From NCBI GenBank assembly GCA_902595755.1, contig CACJRF010000009.1, forward strand, positions 1-62,891: a DNA stretch of 62,891 bases. Direction: 5' to 3'. This DNA comes from an uncultured Alphaproteobacteria bacterium. Lineage in GTDB: Bacteria > Pseudomonadota > Alphaproteobacteria > Methylaequorales > Methylaequoraceae. Position numbers and translations under genes: made by a program. Numbering within the stretch: the stretch's first letter is position 1; the number at the start of each line of letters is the position of its first letter. Positions 17,042 to 25,012 of this stretch are shown here, piece by piece. The notes under the pieces are model-generated. The model was not told where the DNA came from and searched no databases. It saw only the letters and a program-made list of their open reading frames with translations.

Positions 17042-19839
17042 TGAGCATCATCCCATGTATCACCCATTCCAAAATCAACTTTGATTGGAACATTTAAGTC
17101 AATCATTTTTTTGTGTGACTCGGACATTAACTTTGGTATTTCCTTCTGTAATTTATCTATCTCATTCTCAGGACTTTCAAAAATTAGTTCATCATGAATT
17201 TGTAATAAAAGCTTGGTTTTTAGCTTTTCCCTTTTTAGATAATTGAAAATTTCAAACATAGAATTTTTTATTAAATCGGCGGCACCTCCTTGTATAGGAG
17301 CATTAATAGCAGATCGTTCAGCAAAGTTTCTTCTTGTAATTATCTTATCATTTATTAACGGAATAAAAATTCTTCTACCAAATGGAGTTTTGATAAAACC
17401 TTTACCTCTACATTGATTAATAGTTTCATCCATATAATCTTTTATTCCAGGATACTTTAAAAAATATTGATCCATATAATTTTTAGCTTCTTTATTTGAT
17501 ATTTCTAATTGTAGTGCTAACCCATATGGAGAAATTCCATAAATAATTCCGAAATTAATTATTTTTGCTTTTCGTCTTAGTTCTTTGGTTACCTTATCCT
17601 TGTTTAAGTGAAAGACATCGGTAGCTGTAATGCTATGTATATCTTCATCATTAGAAAATGCATCTAGTAGAACTTTAATGTTAGCAACATGAGCTAAAAT
17701 ACGAAGTTCAATTTGTGAATAATCAAATGATAAAATTTTATTACCTTTTTCAGATATAAATGCTTTTCTTATTTGCCTACCTTCAATATTTTTAATCGGA
17801 ATATTTTGCAAATTTGGGTCGTTAGATGAAAGCCTTCCTGTCAAAGTACTTGCCATACCAAAAGAAGTATGGATTCTATTAGTCGCTTGATTCTTCCTAG
17901 AAATTAATCCCTCACAATATGTGTTCTTGAGTTTCGAAAATTGTCTCCAATCAAGAATAAGAGATGCTATTTCTATTTTTTCATTTTTTAACTTCTCAAG
18001 AACCTTTACATCTGTTTGGTAATTTCCACTTTTACCTTTCTTACCATGAGGTAAATGAAGTTTTTCAAATAGGACTTCACCCAGTTGCTTAGGTGAACCA
18101 ACATTGAACTCTTCTTTTGATATATCATATATTTTCCTTTCAATATTCTTTAATTTGTCTGAAAATTGTATTGAAAGATTTTCTAATTGATGCTCATTAA
18201 TTTTAAAACCATTTTTTTCCATTGAGGCAATTACATTGATGAGAGGTTTTTCTATAAAATGGTAAAAATCAAATAAATTATTTTTTATCAACTCTATTCT
18301 TAGTTTTTCCCATAACCTCAAAGTAATATCTGAATCCTCGGCAGCATATTGCGTGGCTAACTTTATATCAACCTCATTAAAGGGGATCTTTTTCTTATCA
18401 ACTGTTGTAATTTCGTTATACTTTATAGTTTCATGAGATAAAAAATCTAATGATAATTCATCAAGTCCATGTCCTCTTTTTCCAGTTCTAAGTACATAAG
18501 ACATCAACATTGTGTCATCTAAATTTATAAGATTTATTCCAATCCCTTGTAAAATTATTAAGTCATATTTAATATTTTGACCTACCTTTAGAATTGAATG
18601 ATCCTCAAGTGGTTTTTTTATTTCTTTAATAAACTCTTCAATGCTAACTTGTTCTTCTAAATTGTGTGCCAGAGGAATATAACAAGCATCCCCAATTCCT
18701 GTTGATATAGAAAAACCGACAATATTTGCTTCAACTGCATTTAATGAAGTTGTTTCGCAATCAATTGCGATTACACCATTATCGTAAATTTTTTGCACCC
18801 AACTCCTTAGTTTATCAATATTTGTGACGGTTTCATATTTATTACGATCTACAGGATTATCTTCAGAGATATGGTATTTTGTATTATTAGCTTGTTGGGA
18901 ATCTTCTTTTTCTGGAAGGGTATCTACTCCCAAACTTTTATTATTATTCTTTTGGTTTCCGAATTTACTAATTACACTAGCTTTAATTCTTGAGAATTCT
19001 AATTCGTCAAGAAAGTTAATTAATTTTCCTACTTCAAGTGGTTTAAAATCAAGCTCCTTTATTTCAACAGGGAGTTCAACATCTTTTTTCAATGTGACAA
19101 GTTTTTTTGATATTAAAGCTAAATCTTTATTTAGGATGATTGTTTCTTTTCTTTTTTTTTGGGTAATATTTTCAACATTTTCAATCAAATTTTCTACGGT
19201 ACTATACTGATTTATTAATTCTGCTGCTGTTTTAGGTCCTATCCCTGGGACTCCTGGAATGTTATCTGAGGAATCACCAGCAAGTGCTTGAACCTCAATT
19301 ACTTTATTGGGTTTAACTCCAAATTTTTCCAAAACATTTTTTTCAGTAATCTGCTTTTTTTTTAAAGGATCTATCATAGTAACCTTTTCATCAATTAACT
19401 GCATTAAATCTTTATCTGATGAAACTATTGATGTGTTCTGACCTAATTTAGACGCAGCATGTGCATAAGTAGCAATAAGGTCATCAGCTTCATATCCCTC
19501 AAGTTGAATAGATGGAATATTAAATACTAGCGGTACCTTTTTAATAAGCTCAAATTGTGGAATTAAGTCTTCGGGAGGCTCTGATCTATTAGCTTTATAA
19601 TCTGGATAAATTTCGTTCCTAAAAGTTTTCCTAGCTGCATCAAATATTACAGCTATCCTTACTCCTCCTCCTTCTTCTCTTTGAATATCTTCAACAAATT
19701 TTAAGAGCATATTAGTAAAACCAAAGACAGCATTAACCGGTAAACCTTTGGATGTATGCATAGGGGGTAAAGCATAGTAAGCTCTAAAAATATACCCAGA
19801 GCCGTCTACTAAGATAAGCTGACTAATGTTTTTCGTCAT
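17038..19839 (-). CDS. polA: DNA polymerase I
   Basis: This is a full three-domain Pol I (933 residues). The 5'-3' flap exonuclease covers about residues 1-300 (VDGSGYIFRAYYALP, GYEADDLIAT, GDSSDNIPGVPGIGPKTA). A proofreading domain follows with the intact D-x-E in AIDCETTSLNA and Y-x-x-x-D in YAAEDSDIT, so 3'-5' activity is expected. The polymerase has motif A DYSQIELRILAH, the O-helix region RRKAKIINFGIIYG and motif C QIHDELIFE. It repairs gaps and removes Okazaki primers. It overlaps the upstream zinc-finger gene by 17 bases and converges on the hugZ-like gene with a 4-base stop overlap. Confidence 0.98.
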   Translation of the reverse strand: MTKNISQLILVDGSGYIFRAYYALPPMHTSKGLPVNAVFGFTNMLLKFVEDIQREEGGGVRIAVIFDAARKTFRNEIYPDYKANRSEPPEDLIPQFELIKKVPLVFNIPSIQLEGYEADDLIATYAHAASKLGQNTSIVSSDKDLMQLIDEKVTMIDPLKKKQITEKNVLEKFGVKPNKVIEVQALAGDSSDNIPGVPGIGPKTAAELINQYSTVENLIENVENITQKKRKETIILNKDLALISKKLVTLKKDVELPVEIKELDFKPLEVGKLINFLDELEFSRIKASVISKFGNQKNNNKSLGVDTLPEKEDSQQANNTKYHISEDNPVDRNKYETVTNIDKLRSWVQKIYDNGVIAIDCETTSLNAVEANIVGFSISTGIGDACYIPLAHNLEEQVSIEEFIKEIKKPLEDHSILKVGQNIKYDLIILQGIGINLINLDDTMLMSYVLRTGKRGHGLDELSLDFLSHETIKYNEITTVDKKKIPFNEVDIKLATQYAAEDSDITLRLWEKLRIELIKNNLFDFYHFIEKPLINVIASMEKNGFKINEHQLENLSIQFSDKLKNIERKIYDISKEEFNVGSPKQLGEVLFEKLHLPHGKKGKSGNYQTDVKVLEKLKNEKIEIASLILDWRQFSKLKNTYCEGLISRKNQATNRIHTSFGMASTLTGRLSSNDPNLQNIPIKNIEGRQIRKAFISEKGNKILSFDYSQIELRILAHVANIKVLLDAFSNDEDIHSITATDVFHLNKDKVTKELRRKAKIINFGIIYGISPYGLALQLEISNKEAKNYMDQYFLKYPGIKDYMDETINQCRGKGFIKTPFGRRIFIPLINDKIITRRNFAERSAINAPIQGGAADLIKNSMFEIFNYLKREKLKTKLLLQIHDELIFESPENEIDKLQKEIPKLMSESHKKMIDLNVPIKVDFGMGDTWDDAH

Positions 19840-19987
19840 TTTTTATGAATTGTCTACTACAGTATGGACAGGTAACAACCTTTCCTTCTGAAATATCTAG
19901 ATATATTAAGGGATGAGTTCCATCTCCATCGCAACTTGCAGTATTATCGTCAACTTTTTTAAGCTTTATGTGAATATTCTGATCCAT
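19823..19987 (-). CDS. Small CHCC zinc-finger protein (NDUFS6-like)
   Basis: A 54-codon frame begins with ATG GAT CAG and ends in TAG inside the 5' end of polA (17-base overlap). The peptide carries C19, then THPLIYLDI, then CPYCSRQF, i.e. the C-x-n-H-x-n-C-x2-C pattern of the zf-CHCC family found in alphaproteobacteria and in mitochondrial complex I subunit NDUFS6. The typical length is 55-70 residues, so this is complete. It would be the first gene of the polA transcript and is short enough to be missed by automatic callers. In mitochondria the homologue binds zinc in complex I; a bacterial role is not established. Confidence 0.85.
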   Translation of the reverse strand: MDQNIHIKLKKVDDNTASCDGDGTHPLIYLDISEGKVVTCPYCSRQFIKNDEKH

Positions 19988-20038
19988 TAATCTAAATTTT
20001 AATAGTTATAAACCTTTTATTTGATTATATATATTTAA

Positions 20039-20953
20039 ATGAATAAAAACATAATTGTTGTTAATAATTTAACCAAAAAATATAAAACTACGGATAAATT
20101 TGCCCTTAACGGAATTGATCTAAAAATAAGGAAAGGTTCTATTTTTGGTTTACTTGGGCCAAACGGTGCCGGCAAAAGTACATTTATAAATATATTAGCG
20201 GGTCTAGTAAACAAAACTTCTGGTGAAGTCAGAGTTTTTGATCTAGACTTAGACAAAGATCCAAAGACAATTAGAGGTAACTTGGGAGTTGTTCCTCAAG
20301 AGATAAATATTGATCCATTTTTTACGCCGATGCAAGTTATGAACAATCAAGCAGGAATGTATGGTATTAAAAAGAAAAATAATCAAAGTTTAGAGATTCT
20401 TAAAAATCTTAACCTAGATGACAAGGCCAATGCCTATTCTAGAAGTTTATCAGGGGGTATGAAGCGAAGGCTTATGGTTGCAAAAGCTATGGTTCACAGC
20501 CCTCCTATAATAATTCTTGATGAACCAACTGCCGGAGTAGATGTAGAACTTAGAAATAAACTATGGGAATATATTAGAAAGTTGAATAAAGCTGGCACAA
20601 CAATAATTTTAACAACACATTATCTTAAAGAAGCAGAAATTCTTTGTGATGAACTAGCTGTTATCAATAAGGGAAAAGTTATAGCATGTGATACCAAAAA
20701 AAATATTTTAAGTCTTCTTGATGAAAAGTATCTAATTTTAGAGTTCGAAAACACAAGCTTCAAAGTTCCTGAAAGATTAAAAAAATATTGTATAAAAAAA
20801 ACTAAAAACTCAGTTGAATTGAAATTTAATAAGAGTGAAAATAGTGTTACAAACTTAGTAAAAGTTTTTGAAAAAACAAAAGTTAAAATAAAAGATATAT
20901 CAACAAAAGATTCAGATTTAGAGGAAATATTTATAAATTTATTAAAAAAATAA
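20039..20953 (+). CDS. ABC transporter ATP-binding protein (ABC-2/CcmA-like)
   Basis: The 304-residue protein has Walker A GPNGAGKST, the Q-loop VPQEINIDP, signature LSGGMKRRL, Walker B IIILDEPTAG and the H-loop TTHYLKEAE, followed by a roughly 90-residue C-terminal extension typical of ABC-2 exporters of the drug/lipid type. No membrane permease gene follows, although such ATPases normally pair with an ABC-2 permease in the same operon. The next gene is a lipoprotein hydrolase, so the ATPase is orphaned or works with a permease encoded elsewhere. Substrate is unknown. It opens a rightward operon of five genes. Confidence 0.9.
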   Translation: MNKNIIVVNNLTKKYKTTDKFALNGIDLKIRKGSIFGLLGPNGAGKSTFINILAGLVNKTSGEVRVFDLDLDKDPKTIRGNLGVVPQEINIDPFFTPMQVMNNQAGMYGIKKKNNQSLEILKNLNLDDKANAYSRSLSGGMKRRLMVAKAMVHSPPIIILDEPTAGVDVELRNKLWEYIRKLNKAGTTIILTTHYLKEAEILCDELAVINKGKVIACDTKKNILSLLDEKYLILEFENTSFKVPERLKKYCIKKTKNSVELKFNKSENSVTNLVKVFEKTKVKIKDISTKDSDLEEIFINLLKK

Positions 20954-20973
20954 AGTTAACTCTAGTTTTTCTT

Positions 20974-21918
20974 ATGCTTTGCTCATGTTCGATTGTGATA
21001 CAAGAAGTAAATTACAAAGATCCACAACGTTATGATTTCAAAAAAAAAGTTTGGGAAGCAAATGAACATGATGATGTTGTTATAATTGCTATTCATGGAT
21101 ATAACGATTATTCTAATTCATTCCAAATTCCAGCAACATTCTTAACAAAATCTAGAATATCAACAGTTTCGTTTGATCTTAGGGGGTTTGGGATGAATGA
21201 GGATAAAGGCAGTTGGTTTCCACTTTCAGTTCATGTTAATGACGTTGCTTTTTTTATTCGTGATATAAAAAATAATTTTCCCAAAAAAAAAATTTTTTTA
21301 CTTGGTGAAAGTATGGGTGGAGCAATAGTAATTTCAACTTTGATAAGAAATGAAGATTTACAAATTGATGGGGTGATTTTGGTTGCTCCAGCTATTTGGA
21401 ATTTTTCTGTAATGAATCCAGTAAAGAAAATTTTTCTTACTACTCTTAGTACACTATTACCAAATCTTAAACTAGATGGAGGTGATTTTATTAAAGTTAC
21501 AGCATGTAATAATGTTGAAGTTTTAAAGGTTCTGGCTAAGGATAAATACTTTATTCATAAACCAAATCTTAAAAGTTTAAATGGAATAATCGATTTGATG
21601 GATGAATCATACAAGGATACCGAAAAATTTTTAAACCAAGTACCTTATAGAACACTTATAATGCTACCTATAAAAGATGAAATTATTCCCCGAAAACCTC
21701 TTACTAAACTATTAATTGATAAAAAAGACTCCATTAAAGATAACTTAACATTAGCTACTTTTAAAAATAACTATCATATGATACTTCGAGATTTAGAAAG
21801 TGAAACTATTTCAAAATTTTTAGCAGACTGGATTCATAATTTACATAGTGCAGATTCAATTGAAGAATCTATTAATATTCTAAAGAATAGTAAGTATTAC
21901 CACATAACTGAAAAATGA
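20974..21918 (+). CDS. Lipoprotein alpha/beta hydrolase (monoacylglycerol-lipase-like, serine aminopeptidase S33 family)
   Basis: The hydrolase core is clear: oxyanion motif HGYNDYSNSF, nucleophile elbow GESMGG, and a C-terminal His in NYHMILRD, with an Asp in PIKDEIIPR. The first ATG gives MLCSCSIVI, which truncates an obvious signal sequence: in frame upstream are codons for KKIKLTLVFLMLCSC, a basic-hydrophobic stretch with a lipobox ending in Cys. The true start is therefore probably a non-standard ATT at 20941 or ATA at 20950, overlapping the ABC gene stop. If so, this is an outer- or inner-membrane lipoprotein lipase or esterase. It is coupled to the next small gene by a 4-base overlap. 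Confidence 0.8.
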   Translation: MLCSCSIVIQEVNYKDPQRYDFKKKVWEANEHDDVVIIAIHGYNDYSNSFQIPATFLTKSRISTVSFDLRGFGMNEDKGSWFPLSVHVNDVAFFIRDIKNNFPKKKIFLLGESMGGAIVISTLIRNEDLQIDGVILVAPAIWNFSVMNPVKKIFLTTLSTLLPNLKLDGGDFIKVTACNNVEVLKVLAKDKYFIHKPNLKSLNGIIDLMDESYKDTEKFLNQVPYRTLIMLPIKDEIIPRKPLTKLLIDKKDSIKDNLTLATFKNNYHMILRDLESETISKFLADWIHNLHSADSIEESINILKNSKYYHITEK

Positions 21919-22106
21919 AGAAGTCTATTGTTTTAATAACTGGTTCTAGTTCCTGGTGGAAGTCAAAAAAATATAGAAAGGAATCATTCCTAACATTAAT
22001 GAGGTTAAAAAAACAAAATTGGCGCTTATACAAAATTGAAGAAATTGCACCAAACCCATATTCGATTGACACCAAACTTTATAAAAAATATCATTTAATT
22101 AAATGA
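21915..22106 (+). CDS. Small hypothetical protein, 63 residues
   Basis: I do not recognise this protein. It is basic and rich in aromatic residues, with an N-terminal strand-like segment KKSIVLITGSSSWWKS and a C-terminal RLYKIEEIAPNPYSIDTK. There is no signal peptide or membrane helix. It overlaps the hydrolase stop by 4 bases (ATGA) and the next gene start by 4 bases, a pattern matching genuine genes elsewhere in the window; that is the main evidence for coding. Function is unknown. Confidence 0.6.
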   Translation: MKKSIVLITGSSSWWKSKKYRKESFLTLMRLKKQNWRLYKIEEIAPNPYSIDTKLYKKYHLIK

Positions 22107-22354
22107 TTTATTTAGTCCTAATTATTTTAACGTTTTCTTTAAATGCTTTTTCAGCCGAAATAATACAAGATAAGCTAGGAAATTATTATATAATGAAGAA
22201 GGATGGAACTTTTACAAAGTTACCAGCCCCCAAGCCCGGTAATAAATATGTAATTAAAAAGAAAACTTTATCTACTAAAAGAAAACAAAATAAATCTATT
22301 TTTAAAAGAGTTGAAAAAAAATCAAGGTTAAAATCAAATCAAGGTATAAGATAA
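22103..22354 (+). CDS. Small exported hypothetical protein, 83 residues
   Basis: An N-terminal signal peptide (about residues 1-18, ending NAFSA) is followed by a short strand-rich segment DKLGNYYIMKKDGTFTKLP and a strongly lysine/arginine-rich tail. The mature product would be a very basic periplasmic peptide of about 65 residues. I recognise no family. The DxLGNYYxxKKDGTF stretch resembles short beta-hairpin domains, but I cannot name one. It overlaps its neighbours by 4 bases and 1 base, consistent with a real, coupled gene. Confidence 0.6.
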   Translation: MIYLVLIILTFSLNAFSAEIIQDKLGNYYIMKKDGTFTKLPAPKPGNKYVIKKKTLSTKRKQNKSIFKRVEKKSRLKSNQGIR

Positions 22355-22572
22355 TGAATGATTTAGAAAAAAAGGAGATATGGAATTTAATTACAACTAG
22401 GGGAGATTTCTTAAAAGGTAAGTTAAAGGATGACCCTAGGCATCCACTAGGGAGAAATTCTTATGCTCATATATGTAGTCTAATAGTTTCTAAATTTGGT
22501 TGTTCATACAAGGAAGTTAAAAGTAATAAAGTTTTAGAACTTAAAAGGTTTATTTCAGAAATAAATGAATAG
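22354..22572 (+). CDS. Small hypothetical protein, 72 residues
   Basis: This soluble, charged protein has no signal peptide. The central DDPRHPLGRNSYAHICSLI and KFGCSYKEV segments look conserved-family-like, but I cannot name a family. It starts with an ATG that shares one base with the preceding TAA, and is the last gene of the orphan-ABC operon. A 9-bp inverted repeat begins at its stop codon and could mark the transcript end. Confidence 0.6.
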   Translation: MNDLEKKEIWNLITTRGDFLKGKLKDDPRHPLGRNSYAHICSLIVSKFGCSYKEVKSNKVLELKRFISEINE

Positions 22573-22618
22573 GGAAGATCTATACTTAAGGGAGGAAATA
22601 TTATATTGTGATCTTCCC
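22572..22618. other. Inverted repeat (9-bp arms, 29-base loop) between the small-gene operon and the POT transporter
   Basis: The arms GGGAAGATC (22572-22580) and GATCTTCCC (22610-22618) are perfect complements in an otherwise A/T-rich 97-base spacer. The loop includes the purine-rich AAGGGAGG. The right arm is not followed by a U-run, so it is not a classical intrinsic terminator. It may be a Rho-assisted terminator, an mRNA-end stabiliser or an operator. A GTG codon in the right arm could start a 24-codon frame, but nothing else supports it. Confidence 0.45.
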
Positions 22619-22669
22619 GATTCAAATTTTTGACTATATATCAAAATATAATATAATTAAGCAAGATAC

Positions 22670-23986
22670 GTGCCAAATATAGTTAATTCACTTTCAAACC
22701 TATTTAGTAGTCACCCTAAGGGATTATTTACATTATTTTTTACCGAATTATGGGAGAGATTTAGTTATTATGGTATGCGAGCTATATTGGTACTATACAT
22801 TATCTCTGAACAAGACTCTATTAACTCTGGTTTAGGGTGGTCAAATAGTCAAGCAATTACGCTTTATGGATGGTATACAGCACTAGTTTATTTGTTATGC
22901 GTCCCAGGAGGATGGCTAGCAGATAAATATATAACTCACAAAAATGCTGTTTTGTATGGTGGCTGGCTTCTTTGTCTTGGCCATCTGCTCCTAGCAATTA
23001 AATATACACACTTTTTTTTCTTAGGTTTATTATTTATTATAATAGGAGTGGGATTATTAAAGCCTAGTATATCTACATTAGTTGGTTCATTATACAAAGA
23101 AACAGATATACGACGCGATCAAGGATTTACAATATTTTATATAGGTATTAACTTAGGAGCCTTTTTTGCAAGTATCTTGGTTGGTTTTGTTGGAGAAGTT
23201 TATGGATGGCATTATGGGTTTTCATTAGCTGGTTTTGGAATGATAGTAGGTCAAATATTTTTCATACGTGGTAAAAAACACTTTCAAATTGAATCAAAGC
23301 ACAGATCAGCCATAGAGAGGAAAAATTTAACCAAAATTCAAATAGATAGAATTAAATTAATTATTATTGCAAGCTTTATACTTATTATTTTTTGGGCTGC
23401 ATTTGAACAAGCTGGTGGACTATTAAATATTTATGCCTACGAAAAGACTAATAGATTTTTAGACTTCATAAACTTTGAAATTCCGGCAAGTTGGTTTCAA
23501 TCAATAAATCCATTAATGATAATTATTTTTGGTTATTTTATTTCTTTAATATGGTTAAAACTAGAAGCGAAAAATTACATAAATTCATCTATTCTTAAAA
23601 TAGCAATTGGTATAATGATAATGGGCTCAGGATTTATTTTTATGTTTTTTGCATCCATAGAAGCTGATACTTATGGAAAATCAAGTATGTACTGGCTTGT
23701 TCTTGCTTATAGTTTAATTACAATTGGAGAATTGTGTGCCTCACCAGTAATATTATCTTATATTACCAAATTATCACCAAAACAGAAAGTTTCCTCAATA
23801 ATGGGAATATACTTTGCTACGATTGGGCTGGGTAATAAATTAGCTGGAACTATTGGGGTATATTCTCAACAATTAGGAGAAAAAAAAGTTTTTCTTGGAA
23901 TTACTTTGATCTGTATCATTGCTGGACTTACTGTTATAATCTTTCACAATAAGTTAAAAAAGTTAGCACACGGAAGATTAAACTAG
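22670..23986 (+). CDS. Proton-dependent oligopeptide transporter (POT/PTR family)
   Basis: This major-facilitator protein has the POT signature FFTELWERFSYYGMRA (containing the E-x-x-E-R proton-coupling motif) at its N-terminus and about 12 membrane helices across 438 residues, with the central loop carrying FYIGINLGAF, the PTR2 pattern. It imports di- and tripeptides with protons into the cytoplasm. The start is GTG because an in-frame stop lies three codons upstream and the ELWERF motif is near the N-terminus. Its TAG stop shares its last base with the tRNA-Arg gene. Length is slightly below the usual 480-500. Confidence 0.93.
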   Translation: MPNIVNSLSNLFSSHPKGLFTLFFTELWERFSYYGMRAILVLYIISEQDSINSGLGWSNSQAITLYGWYTALVYLLCVPGGWLADKYITHKNAVLYGGWLLCLGHLLLAIKYTHFFFLGLLFIIIGVGLLKPSISTLVGSLYKETDIRRDQGFTIFYIGINLGAFFASILVGFVGEVYGWHYGFSLAGFGMIVGQIFFIRGKKHFQIESKHRSAIERKNLTKIQIDRIKLIIIASFILIIFWAAFEQAGGLLNIYAYEKTNRFLDFINFEIPASWFQSINPLMIIIFGYFISLIWLKLEAKNYINSSILKIAIGIMIMGSGFIFMFFASIEADTYGKSSMYWLVLAYSLITIGELCASPVILSYITKLSPKQKVSSIMGIYFATIGLGNKLAGTIGVYSQQLGEKKVFLGITLICIIAGLTVIIFHNKLKKLAHGRLN

Positions 23987-24062
23987 CGCCCGTAGCTCAA
24001 CTGGATAGAGCGTTTGATTTCGGCTCAAAAGGTTAAGGGTTCGACTCCTTTCGGGCGCACCA
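23986..24062 (+). tRNA. tRNA-Arg, anticodon UCG
   Basis: The acceptor GCGCCCG pairs with CGGGCGC, the D stem is GCTC/GAGC, the anticodon stem is TTTGA/TCAAA with the seven-base loop TTTCGGC, and the T arm is AAGGG-TTCGACT-CCTTT. The loop places U33 before TCG and G37 after it, so the anticodon is UCG, reading CGN arginine codons. The discriminator is A and the CCA end is encoded (24060-24062). The first base coincides with the last base of the preceding TAG stop codon, so transcription with the transporter and processing by RNase P are likely. Confidence 0.95.
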
Positions 24063-24086
24063 TTATTCAATTTTTGTTGAGGTGAA

Positions 24087-24302
24087 ATGCAAATTCTAAT
24101 TAGAAGTAATGACATCATATATCTAACATGGGTAAAAAGTATACTAAGTCATAATAATATTGAATTCTTTGTTTTAGACGAATCAATGGCGTCTACTGAG
24201 GGAAATATATCAGCTATACCAGTCAGGATATTAGTCGATGATAATGATTTAAAAAAAGCAAAGTATCTAATCTCACAAATTGAGAATGACAATAAGAATT
24301 AA
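24087..24302 (+). CDS. DUF2007 family protein
   Basis: The 71-residue protein has the DUF2007 layout: MQILIRSNDIIYLTWVKSIL, an acidic central loop with MASTEGNISAIPVRILVDDND, and a C-terminal helix DLKKAKYLIS. The family is annotated as putative signal-transducing, without a proven biochemical role. It follows the tRNA by 24 bases and has a GAGGTGAA purine-rich ribosome-binding site just before its ATG. The stop overlaps the convergent metalloprotease stop by 4 bases on TTAA. Confidence 0.85.
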   Translation: MQILIRSNDIIYLTWVKSILSHNNIEFFVLDESMASTEGNISAIPVRILVDDNDLKKAKYLISQIENDNKN

Positions 24303-25012
24303 AATTGAATTATGTAAGACCCGTTTGTTTTTAACCATTTCTTTTTTCTTTCAAACTTAGGATCAAATTTTCTAACCAAATTCCAAAAGTTTTTTGAATG
24401 ATTTGGTTCGATAACATGGCATAACTCATGAATTATAATATAATTGATAATATCTGTAGGTAGCATGATAAGCTTCCAATTAAGATTAATAGTTTTTTGA
24501 TTTATACAACACCCCCACATTCTTTTGTATTTACGTATTTTTAACCCATCATAATTTATTTTTATCTCTTCAGATATTTGCTTTACTCTTGCATGCAAAT
24601 AAATAATAGCTTTATTTGCTAGATATTTAGTAGCAAACTTCTTTTTATCTTGGTTAAATTTTTTTTCAGACATTGAAATAACCCCTTTACGTATTCTTAC
24701 ATTACTTACGTTTGAAATACTTTTAATCCTAAATCTTTTACCTTTGAATAAAAGATAGTCTGTGTTAAGCGCTTTAATTTTTTCTATTTCTTTGACTTGG
24801 TTTGCAACCTTTTTAGATAACCAACCACTTTTTGAATTAATAAACGATTTAAGAACTTCTTCTCTCGTATGTAATGGACATAATATTTCTGGAGAACCTT
24901 TTTTTACCCTTAATGTTATTGTCTTTTTTCTATTAGGACTTTTAACTACTTTAATATTATCTAAAAAAATAACTTTTTTTGTCTTTGGTTTTAAAAATTG
25001 AAAAAGTTTCAT
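24299..25012 (-). CDS. YgjP-like metallopeptidase (DUF45/M48-type)
   Basis: The zinc-binding HExxH motif is H195-E-L-C-H199, and H205 in EPNHSKNFW is the likely third ligand. Upstream RMWGCC corresponds to the usual RWGSC of the YgjP/DUF45 family. The protein is 237 residues and has no signal peptide, so it is cytoplasmic. Members are called SprT- or M48-like peptidases, with a reported UTP-pyrophosphatase activity in one homologue; the substrate here is unknown. It overlaps the upstream NDH-2 gene by 4 bases. Confidence 0.88.
   Translation of the reverse strand: MKLFQFLKPKTKKVIFLDNIKVVKSPNRKKTITLRVKKGSPEILCPLHTREEVLKSFINSKSGWLSKKVANQVKEIEKIKALNTDYLLFKGKRFRIKSISNVSNVRIRKGVISMSEKKFNQDKKKFATKYLANKAIIYLHARVKQISEEIKINYDGLKIRKYKRMWGCCINQKTINLNWKLIMLPTDIINYIIIHELCHVIEPNHSKNFWNLVRKFDPKFERKKKWLKTNGSYIIQF

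Noticed and set aside
22608-22682. A 24-codon GTG frame preceded by GGAGG
   Set aside because: It is too short, overlaps a hairpin arm and the POT start, and has no recognisable sequence.
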